Origin: Archangium sp.
GTDB taxonomy: Bacteria; Myxococcota; Myxococcia; Myxococcales; Myxococcaceae
Length of the DNA: 64,000 nucleotides
Assembly (NCBI GenBank): GCA_022843845.1
Contig: JALHMW010000017.1
Span: 1-64,000 of the forward strand
Direction of reading: 5' to 3'
Part shown: piece by piece, positions 44,901 through 51,117 of the stretch
How positions within the stretch are numbered: position 1 is the stretch's first letter
Layout of the letters: every line of letters starts with the position of its first letter
Made by a program: the position numbers and the translations under genes
Notes under the pieces: generated by a model
Told to the model about the DNA's origin: nothing
Seen by the model: only the letters and a program-made list of their open reading frames with translations
The model's database searches: none

Positions 44901-45084
44901 TCGCGCCATCGAGGAAGCGCGAGCCGTTGATGGTGACGGTCGTGCCGCCAGCGATCGGCCCCGTCGTCGGCGAGACCGAGGTCACCGTCGGCGGAATGGG
45001 CGCGCCGGAGTCAGGCCTGTTCGTCGAAGGAGGACACGCGAAGGCGAAGGGCAGCAGGCCGAGGACGGCGAGGCGAAGACGCAT
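41914..45084 (-). CDS. TIG-domain lipoprotein with seven tandem beta-domain repeats
   Basis: A 1056-residue surface lipoprotein (signal ending at Cys17 in FAFACPPS). One IPT/TIG immunoglobulin-like domain (about residues 28-115, VTSVSPTTGPIAGGTTVTI) is followed by seven repeats of about 125-140 residues. Each repeat has a tripeptide-like core of W.W, a tyrosine-rich strand (YAFRTRLGTGAYTYCDLDGS) and a Cys near its end (CRLQFP or CILQFP). Paired cysteines suggest one disulphide per repeat. It is likely a carbohydrate- or surface-binding protein; no catalytic motif was seen. ATG at 45084 begins the signal peptide, although the frame stays open much further upstream against the lipase-like gene. 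Confidence 0.85.
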   Translation of the reverse strand: MRLRLAVLGLLPFAFACPPSTNRPDSGAPIPPTVTSVSPTTGPIAGGTTVTINGSRFLDGATVRFGDAPGVQVVVQNALRLTVRTPAVTNAGRVAVVVTNPDGASGTLPDAFTFEAVAGRTITEAIVTLPADTTDRSGAAMVSVGVSAQVEVPMVTGGTGQGAGVRGQVGFARTLSSPPTDADFMWVDAVYSADADGANAGDAARDVYGAMVTVPGAMMNGVTYRLAARFSTDNGMTWRLADRDGLANGIQEPQLARLTVEPKGIDWCRMGGRTAAMAPPTIALRGTQTGPAIFAQVFSMGRTEPMGSGAGVKGQLGYGAMGTNPSTWTWVDGTYNVDVGNNDEWQATLPNPGEGTYRFAWRFNLDDGSYTYCVNDGPSPTPFNEAQSGTLTVSAPGVDSCILQFPNSAQALVGAAGPLVYGRVFAGGITDRPDAGAPSMITMELGLGPGGVQPDQASWSWSAGSFNVSVMGGGAEFQSQLPAAPQGTYAYAFRTRLGTGAYTYCDLDGSQNGFQTNQAGVFSVAPFSFAECRLQFPASMTTYEGRPGELVYAQVFAPGVTSVAADAGAPVGLDVELGLGPDGGDPQAPDAGWSWTPATFNVPVLGGGAEYQSRFSGPAPGAWNYAYRVRYQSGAWTYCDRDGSSNSYQLAQAGFVAARPFDVDECFVDTTAQTAAPAMSLPTPYLARVRVPSLTEAVGQGMGVTAEVGYGPIGSNPSTWGSWTAAAFDADSMAFDRYAGTFTAPNSLMTYDVAFRFRVGTKPYVYCDRDGQTNGYSSAMASQLTVTSGVIVSACQLLTPSAFSLESGSPLTVSVNVAATGTGMAGQLPGLRAQIGMGAQDDASMSPLWGWADATYVNDVSGRDVYALTFQPSYTGLRAVSARVSTNDGASWTYCDLNGSDQNGYEVSQQYNVTVTRHTPIQFCRLQFPQTIALDAGTSRIYGQVFQSGVTPDAGAPIRAQFGIGARDNEPALAWQWSTAPFLGFGLNPNQNNNEYAVDYRPDGGSPNYAFRFSIDDGGTWCYADNDGNGANGNGNAWDGFRGDISGTVNLGVVTR

Positions 45085-45194
45085 GGCGCGTCGTGTAGCA
45101 ACCCCCGCGGTCTGCGCAACAGGGCCGGGCCAGTGACGACGCGGGCATGCCGCGCGCCGCCAAGAGGGCGCTCCTCCAGCACGGCCGTCGAGCG

Positions 45195-47900
45195 TCAGAA
45201 GCGCCCGAGCCCGTCGCGTTGCGGCACCGGGCCTGCGGGCGCGAAGGTGTCGAAGATCCACTCTCCGGCGATGAACTGGTGCTGCATGCCGTGGTTGTCG
45301 GCCTCGATGGGCGAGTCGAAGAAGCGGTACCACGAGCCGCGCGCGGGCTGCCCGCTGCGCACGTCGTCGGTGCGCTCGTGATCGAAGAAGAGCGGCGTCG
45401 TCGTGCCGAGCGTCAAGCCCATGGCCGAGTCGAAGGCCACCGCGCCGTCGGTGTCGATCTCTCCGTCGCTCGCCCGCTGCCCCGAGCGCACCCACCGCGG
45501 CGCCGGGAACGAGTCCATGCCGACCGCCAGCTGCCAGTTGGGAAGGTTGGCGACGCTGAAGAGGCTCGCGAGTGACACGTCGCTGGGCAGCCGGCACCGC
45601 CCCTCGGGCACCTGGAGCGCGCCGTACTTGTCGAGGAACCACTGCTTCACGTCGTCGACGTTGCTGCTCGCCAGGTTGAGCGCCGAGATCAGCGCGTTGA
45701 GATCCTGCGTCCCGACCGCCTGCCGCGCCATCGAGAGGCTCGAGTAGGTGGTGACGAGCGACGTCAACAGCCGCCCGAAGTCGAGCACGATGCGGAACGA
45801 CTGGCCGCCGTCGGTACAGGCGAAGCCGAGGGCGGGCGCGTTCACCCGGCCCGAGAGATCGAAGGCGCCTTCCTGGTCGAGGTACACGGGCAGCGACACG
45901 CCCTGGGCCGGGCCGAGCGCCAGGGAAACGAAGGCGTTGATGGCCGTCGTGGTGCCCTGCTGCTCGACGAGCCACGGGCTCAGCTGGCCCACGAGCGTCT
46001 GGCCCTGGGTGCGCGCCGTCGCCCCGAGATCGACGAGCCGCTTGCGACGGTCGAGGCGCTGCGCGAAGCCGCTCAGCACCGGGTTCGACGTGCGCCCGAA
46101 GCCCTCGGCGCGCAAGAGCCGCACGGCGACGTCCGAGCCCATCGTCATCGTGATCCACCCGCGCTCGCGCTCGTTCTCCTGGGCGTACCGCGCGAACACC
46201 GAGAGCTCGGGCGCAGTGAAGGCCCGGCCGCCGGGGCTCCGCGAGCCGCCGGCGTAGACGGGGATGAGCTGGTTGGCGGCGCTCTGAATGGGCGACGACC
46301 CACGCCGGGCCTTGCGCGGGTGGAGCGGGCCGCGGTTGACGCGCTCCCAGAAGTCGTGGCGCAGGTCGCGCAGCGCCCGGCCGTTGAGGTGACGGTCGAA
46401 CTCCTCGAAGCCGGCTTCCACGTTCGCCTGGGCCTCGTTCACGGTCAGTGACGCGGGCGCGAGCGAGGGGAACTGCTGGGCGAGCACGCGCATGCCGGTG
46501 GCGAACACGTCGACCTCGGAGCCGTCGCCGACCGTGGTGTTGCGCACCACCTGCACCATGCGCCGCGCCATCGTCTGCACCGGCACGCCCAGGTCGGCGA
46601 GGAAGCTCCCCTGGTGCGGCGTGCCCAGCGTCACCAACGAGACGGTTCGATCGCGCACGTACACCATGCGGCGCGTGTCTTCGGCCGAGAGCGTCACGCC
46701 GTCGAAGGGCACCTGCGCGGCCGCGAGCTCGGCCGTGGTGGGCACGCTCAGCACGAAGCGCGAGGCGATGCCGCCGAAGCTCTGGCTGACGAAGACGACG
46801 CGCGGGGTGCGACGGAAGCGCAGCTCGTACCACCGCAGCGCGAGGTAGGCCTGGTTCGCGATGCGCTGGCCCGACTCCACCAGCCCCGCCGGCGGCTCGC
46901 GGTAGGTGATGAACGCCGACACGGGCGGGGCAGGGCGCGCGAGCGTCGTCAGCCCGGGAATCGGCGGCGGCGCCGTCGGCGTCACGGGCTCGAACGACAC
47001 GAAGTTCGCCGGCAGCCCGGGGTTGGTGGCGATGTCGGCCTCGGCGAGCGTCGCGGGGAAGATCGCCCCCGAGGTCAGGAAGTCCGCGTCAGCGAACGGC
47101 CGCACGAAGGTGAACAGCTGGTTGCGCGCGCCGGGGGCCGCGCCGAGCAGGCCGCGCAGAAAGTCCACGCTCCACTCGTTGCGTGCCGTCGGCGGCGTGT
47201 CGAGCGTCGCGAGGTTGGTGCCCGCGGGGTGCGACATGCCGTGCACGACGATGTAGAGCAGGGGGCTCTGGCCCGTGACGGACTGCTGCGTCGGCGTCAC
47301 CTGGGTGAGGCCGGTCGTGGCGAGGTTGGCCACCGACACCTGCACGCTGCGGAGGCCGGCGGTGGTCGTGCTCGTGGCGCGGTTCGACGTGACCGCGACC
47401 TGCGCGCGCGTGGGAACGCCGTTGGCGCCGATGGAGGTCGCCGCGCCGGCCGCGTCGAGATCGTTGGTGATGATGAGGCCGGCCTGGCCCTCGCTGCTGG
47501 TGGTGTCGTAGAGGCCCGCGGCCGTCGCCGCGTTGGCGCGCTCGGCCTTGAACGTCGCGGTCAGCCCGTCGGCGAAGCGCAAGGTGCCGGTGGCGGAGCG
47601 CTTCTCGATGCGGGCGGCCTCGAGGGTGTGGCCCGAGGCGCTCTCGGCTGGAGCGACGTCGCCTTCGTCGATGGCGCCGTCGATGAGCTGGGTCGAGAAC
47701 CAGCCGGTGCGCGTCTCCCACGAGTCTTTGCCGCAGACGTACGCGACGACGACGCCTTCTTCGAGCGCGAGGCCGACGAGGGCGTCGGTGCCGTCGACGT
47801 GCCCGACCCACACCGGTGGGCCATCCTCCGTGGGCGGCATCATCGAGGGCTGGCAGCCGACCGAGAGCGAGAGCGCGAGGAAGACGATGAATCGGTTCAT
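45195..47900 (-). CDS. Lipase/esterase-like lipoprotein (alpha/beta hydrolase)
   Basis: A 901-residue lipoprotein (lipobox LSVGC, Cys16). A beta-rich N-terminal domain (about 25-205) precedes an alpha/beta-hydrolase core: oxyanion-type strand IVVHGMS (His220-Gly221), nucleophile elbow VSQSFGG with Ser374 (a GxSxG variant with Ser in the first Gly position), and VTLGTPHQGSF. This TLGTPHQG segment is typical of PGAP1-like and GPI-inositol-deacylase-like lipases. The acid and the catalytic His are not assigned with confidence. It probably acts on lipids or esters outside the inner membrane. The 110-base gap to the TIG gene holds nothing recognisable. Confidence 0.75.
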   Translation of the reverse strand: MNRFIVFLALSLSVGCQPSMMPPTEDGPPVWVGHVDGTDALVGLALEEGVVVAYVCGKDSWETRTGWFSTQLIDGAIDEGDVAPAESASGHTLEAARIEKRSATGTLRFADGLTATFKAERANAATAAGLYDTTSSEGQAGLIITNDLDAAGAATSIGANGVPTRAQVAVTSNRATSTTTAGLRSVQVSVANLATTGLTQVTPTQQSVTGQSPLLYIVVHGMSHPAGTNLATLDTPPTARNEWSVDFLRGLLGAAPGARNQLFTFVRPFADADFLTSGAIFPATLAEADIATNPGLPANFVSFEPVTPTAPPPIPGLTTLARPAPPVSAFITYREPPAGLVESGQRIANQAYLALRWYELRFRRTPRVVFVSQSFGGIASRFVLSVPTTAELAAAQVPFDGVTLSAEDTRRMVYVRDRTVSLVTLGTPHQGSFLADLGVPVQTMARRMVQVVRNTTVGDGSEVDVFATGMRVLAQQFPSLAPASLTVNEAQANVEAGFEEFDRHLNGRALRDLRHDFWERVNRGPLHPRKARRGSSPIQSAANQLIPVYAGGSRSPGGRAFTAPELSVFARYAQENERERGWITMTMGSDVAVRLLRAEGFGRTSNPVLSGFAQRLDRRKRLVDLGATARTQGQTLVGQLSPWLVEQQGTTTAINAFVSLALGPAQGVSLPVYLDQEGAFDLSGRVNAPALGFACTDGGQSFRIVLDFGRLLTSLVTTYSSLSMARQAVGTQDLNALISALNLASSNVDDVKQWFLDKYGALQVPEGRCRLPSDVSLASLFSVANLPNWQLAVGMDSFPAPRWVRSGQRASDGEIDTDGAVAFDSAMGLTLGTTTPLFFDHERTDDVRSGQPARGSWYRFFDSPIEADNHGMQHQFIAGEWIFDTFAPAGPVPQRDGLGRF

Positions 47901-47993
47901 GCCTCGCAGCAGAGCAAGCCGAACGCCAACGTCAACCGGGGAGGCCGGGCGCTGAGGCTGTCGGGTCGAGCCGACACTCGTCGGGCACGGCCC

Positions 47994-49079
47994 TCACGGC
48001 TCCGGCGATGGCTCGAAGCGCAGCACCAGGTGCTCCATCACCGCGATGCGATCGCCCGGCACCAGCGCGGCGTTGAAGAACTCCATGCCGTTGATGCGCA
48101 CGTCGTCGCTGCGCGGCGCGCCGTGCCGCCACGTCAGGAACCAGCGGCCGTCATGAAAGGCGAAGTCCCACGACGGCCAGGAGTCGTAGCGGGGCCAGAT
48201 GGGGCGCTCGAAGAGCACCTTGCGCGGGAAGACGCGAACCCGCAGGCCCTCGGTCAGCTCGATCGTCTCGGCCTCGAGGCCCTCGACCGCGAAGACGTCG
48301 CTGGTGGACTCGAGGATCAGCCGCGCGCGCTCCGTGGTCTGGAACAGTGGCCCGCGGACGAGCCGTGGGGCAACTTCGTGGAGCTCCTGCGGCGTAACGA
48401 GCGCGGGGGCTCCAGGGACGACGCCGAAGTGAAGGCGGGTGAGCCAGCGCGGGAAGGGAAGCGTCAACACCTGGCGGGCAATCCTCGTCAGCTCCTCGAT
48501 CGACGCGGTGGGCTCCAGGCGGGGCAGATCGATCGCCAGCTCCTCGAGGAACCGGGCGTCGCGCGAGACGAGCACCTCGAGCAGCGCCTCACGCCATGGA
48601 ACGCCGGTCGCCCACTCCGGCCGGGTGATGGCGACGCGCCGGAGCAGCCCGTGGTGCCAGCTCGCGCCGAGCCACGTGTGCGGAGAGATCGCCCTGGACG
48701 AACGATGACCCAGCGAGGCCGAGATGCGCTCCCCGAGGGGATCGCCCTGGTCGAGCAGGCGATCGGCGAGCACGCCCCAGTGTGCGGTGTCGCTCCAATC
48801 GTCGACCGCGCGGCGCTCCAGGTCGGGTTCGCGATGCTCGGGCTCGGGCAAGAGCGCAAAGCCTTCGTGCCCAGCCCACAGGACGTCGCCGTCTTCGAGC
48901 AGGAAGCGCGTCTGCGCGGGCACCATCACTTCTTGCGTGAGTCGACGTCGAACGCTCACGGTGGCGCCGGTCGTCTCGAGCAGCCAGCCGTGTTCGGCGC
49001 GAAGGACTCGAAGGTCGCGCACGTGGAGGTCCCCGAGTGGCGTGATGGAGAGCGGGGCCAGCTTCAACGAGCGGAACAT
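47994..49079 (-). CDS. FHA-like protein with TIGR02996-type repeat
   Basis: A 361-residue cytoplasmic-looking protein. The N-terminal region resembles a TIGR02996-type myxobacterial repeat (WGVLADRLLDQGDPLGERI, near residues 100-118), with leucine-rich helices after it (ELAIDLPRLEP, WLTRLHFGVVPG). The C-terminal 60 residues (VRINGMEFFNAALVPGDRIAVM) resemble an FHA-type beta-sandwich end, and the N-terminal residues a second one. Proteins of this type are often found near serine/threonine kinases in Myxococcota, but none is present here. Function is unknown. Confidence 0.7.
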   Translation of the reverse strand: MFRSLKLAPLSITPLGDLHVRDLRVLRAEHGWLLETTGATVSVRRRLTQEVMVPAQTRFLLEDGDVLWAGHEGFALLPEPEHREPDLERRAVDDWSDTAHWGVLADRLLDQGDPLGERISASLGHRSSRAISPHTWLGASWHHGLLRRVAITRPEWATGVPWREALLEVLVSRDARFLEELAIDLPRLEPTASIEELTRIARQVLTLPFPRWLTRLHFGVVPGAPALVTPQELHEVAPRLVRGPLFQTTERARLILESTSDVFAVEGLEAETIELTEGLRVRVFPRKVLFERPIWPRYDSWPSWDFAFHDGRWFLTWRHGAPRSDDVRINGMEFFNAALVPGDRIAVMEHLVLRFEPSPEP

Positions 49080-49240
49080 CAGCTCCGATGGTGTCGCTGC
49101 CGAAGCCGCCGCGCCACAAACTCGTCAGGCGTCTCGTGCCCCTCGTCGAGAGCGTCATGTTTGTCTGAGACCCAGCCCCGCCGCACCGCACGCTCATGGC
49201 GCGCGCCGGGGTGCTCGGCCGACTCGGCCCAACACGCACA

Positions 49241-49363
49241 CCGTAACTATCACGGCCCTAAGGTAGCTATCCCCGGGCGACCGGGTACGCGACGCCCCCG
49301 AGGTCTCTCGGAGACCGACGGAGCGCTCCCGCTGCTGGCGTCACCGCCAGTGAGAGAGGCGTC
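49241..49363 (+). ncRNA. Candidate structured RNA with 23S rRNA helix 69/71-like core
   Basis: Bases 49241-49267 match the 23S rRNA segment spanning helix 69 and the start of helix 71 at 25 of 27 positions (differences at 49251 and 49256). The match includes CCTAAGGTAGC. Downstream, 49272-49276 and 49281-49285 form a stem capped by a GNRA tetraloop (GCGA). An outer stem (49291-49296 with 49358-49363) encloses two perfect hairpins (49302-49316 and 49335-49350). The GNRA loop and the rRNA match agree on plus-strand orientation, opposite to both flanking genes. No open frame fits. The remaining 340-base gap (49080-49419) shows no gene. Confidence 0.6.
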
Positions 49364-49393
49364 CCTCGTGGACATGGTGGCCTTGTCACTCGA

Positions 49394-49409
49394 GCGCCCC
49401 GGTGGGCGC
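49394..49409. terminator. GC-rich hairpin, possible terminator
   Basis: GCGCCC-CGGT-GGGCGC is a perfect 6-bp stem 10 bases beyond the stop of the minus-strand lipoprotein gene. It could end that gene's transcript or the plus-strand candidate RNA. There is no T-run, so confidence is limited. Confidence 0.4.
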
Positions 49410-49419
49410 CGTTGAGCGT

Positions 49420-50175
49420 TCACCCTTCGCAGATCTTCAGCGCCTCGCTCACGTCGGCCTGGCCCGCCAGCACCTTGCACGCCCCCTTGCGGAACGAGGT
49501 GCTGTCATTCTTCTTCAGCTTCTCGGCGACGGGCGTCTTCAGCTGCGCCGCGCACCGCTTCGTCACCAGCGGCGTCATCACGTCGAGCCAGCTCTGGTAG
49601 TCGATGACGTCGATCACCACGTCGACCAGCTTCGGGTCGGTGCACACCGAGTCTCCGTCACGCTGGAAGGCGAGCTCGTACAGGGGCCACGCGCTCGAGG
49701 CGACGAGCCGCGCCGCGACGACGTCTTTCGCGAACCGCTGCGCCACGCCCTTCGTCATCGTGTCCTTCTCGACGAACGCCTTCACCTTCGGCACCCACTC
49801 CTCGTCGCTCGTCGAGTGGCGGTAGTTCGAATACGTCCACTTGAAGGCGGTGACGCCGACCTCGGCGCGCTTCTCGAACCACGCCGCCGACTTCTTGAGC
49901 GACGGGAACGAGACGAGCTGCTCGTCGATCATCCTCAGCACCGACTCGGCGGCGCGGCTGTCTTTGATCTCCGCCGTGGTGAGCGCGTTGAGGTTGGCGC
50001 GCTCGACGTAGCCTTCCCATTCCTCGTCACGCTGCGCAGGAGCGACCGCTTTGAGCCGCCCCAGCATCTCGGCGTAGTTCTGCTGTTTGTCGAGGGCCCG
50101 CACGTCTTCGTACTCGGCGGACTTCGCGGTGGCGCAACCAACGAGAAACAGGCACGGCAGCAGGAGTCGGCTCAT
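49420..50175 (-). CDS. Predicted lipoprotein, all-helical, function unknown
   Basis: A 251-residue lipoprotein (signal MSRLLLPCLFLVGC, Cys14). The mature protein is rich in charged helices (YEDVRALDKQQNYAEMLGRL, FVEKDTMTKGVAQRFAKDVV) and has four later cysteines (VCTDP, KRCAAQL, ACKVL, KICEG) that may form two disulphides. No family recognised. It is transcribed towards the 23S-like intergenic element and ends 57 bases before it. A 96-base gap separates it from the malG stop, so it has its own promoter or follows the transporter operon. Confidence 0.75.
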   Translation of the reverse strand: MSRLLLPCLFLVGCATAKSAEYEDVRALDKQQNYAEMLGRLKAVAPAQRDEEWEGYVERANLNALTTAEIKDSRAAESVLRMIDEQLVSFPSLKKSAAWFEKRAEVGVTAFKWTYSNYRHSTSDEEWVPKVKAFVEKDTMTKGVAQRFAKDVVAARLVASSAWPLYELAFQRDGDSVCTDPKLVDVVIDVIDYQSWLDVMTPLVTKRCAAQLKTPVAEKLKKNDSTSFRKGACKVLAGQADVSEALKICEG

Positions 50176-50271
50176 GGCGAGGGAAGATGCCGCAGCCGCC
50201 GAAACCGTGCATTGAGAATTCGAGCGTCACGAGAAGGGCGAAAAGCGCACCAATCGTGACACTCGTTGTCC

Positions 50272-51117
50272 TCAGCCCTTCACGGCGCCGGCGGTCAGCC
50301 CGCCGACGAGGAACTTCTGGAGGGCGAAGAACAGGGCCATCACGGGCGCCGAGACGATCAGCGCGCCAGCCGCGAAATGGCCCCACTCGGTCTTCCACTC
50401 GCCGACGTACTGCTGGAGCGCGACGGGCAGGGTGAACCGCGCGGCGTCGTTGATGAGCGTCGCGGCGAGGATGAACTCGTTCCACGCCGTCATGAAGCTG
50501 AAGAGCGCCGTCACCGCGAGGGCAGGGCGGGCGAGCGGCAGCACGACGCGGGTGAAGACCTGCCACGGGGTCGCGCCATCCATCACGGCGGCCTCTTCGA
50601 GCTCGCGTGGAATCGTGTCGAAGTAGCCCTTGAGCATCCACACGCAGAACGGGAGCGACGACGTCGAGTACACCAGCACCAGCCCGCCCCATGAATCGAG
50701 CAGACCGAGCGTCTGGAGCAGCCGGTACAGGGGCACCAGCATCAGCGTCGCGGGGAACATCTGCGTCACCAACAACGTCTGCATGCCGGCGTCTTTGCCG
50801 GGGAAGCGGAAGCGCGAGAGCGCGTACGCGGCCGTCACGGCGAGGGAGAGGCCGACGAGCGTGGTGGCTCCCGAGACGACGATCGACGCGAGCAGCTGCC
50901 GGCCGAACAGCCACCGGCCCTGCGAGTCGTACGAGAAGATGACGTCGCGGAAGTGATCGAACGTCACCGTCTCGGGGAACGGGTTGATCGACAGCGACAA
51001 CGACTGCGCCGGTGAGAGCGCCATCTTCACGACCCACAGCACCGGGTACAGCGACGCCGCGCACGCGAGCACCAGGCCCATGTGAATGAGCGCGACGGTG
51101 AGCCCAGAGCGCTTCAC
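50272..51117 (-). CDS. malG: ABC sugar transporter permease, MalG-like
   Basis: A 281-residue inner-membrane permease with six predicted helices. The conserved EAA loop, EEAAVMDGATPWQVFTRVVL, contacts the ATPase. With the upstream MalE-MalF fusion and MalK it should import a maltose- or maltodextrin-like oligosaccharide. GTG at 51117 overlaps the stop of the MalE-MalF gene (GTGA); the longer frame only reads back through that gene. It is the last gene of the transporter operon. Confidence 0.9.
   Translation of the reverse strand: MKRSGLTVALIHMGLVLACAASLYPVLWVVKMALSPAQSLSLSINPFPETVTFDHFRDVIFSYDSQGRWLFGRQLLASIVVSGATTLVGLSLAVTAAYALSRFRFPGKDAGMQTLLVTQMFPATLMLVPLYRLLQTLGLLDSWGGLVLVYSTSSLPFCVWMLKGYFDTIPRELEEAAVMDGATPWQVFTRVVLPLARPALAVTALFSFMTAWNEFILAATLINDAARFTLPVALQQYVGEWKTEWGHFAAGALIVSAPVMALFFALQKFLVGGLTAGAVKG

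Noticed and set aside
45085-46833. N-terminal extension of the TIG lipoprotein frame
   Set aside because: The frame is open upstream, but the translation is Arg/Ala-rich and overlaps the lipase-like gene in antisense-like composition; the lipoprotein signal peptide starts cleanly at 45084.
49241-49267. True 23S rRNA gene or fragment of an rRNA operon
   Set aside because: Only 27 bases resemble rRNA; the flanks do not match conserved 23S sequence and genes with good coding bias lie immediately on either side.
46614-49415. Long open frame on the plus strand (933 residues) across three minus-strand genes
   Set aside because: Composition is Arg/Ala/Gly/Val-rich without domains, and it reads through the antisense of the lipase-like and TIGR02996 genes. 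Rejected as a shadow.
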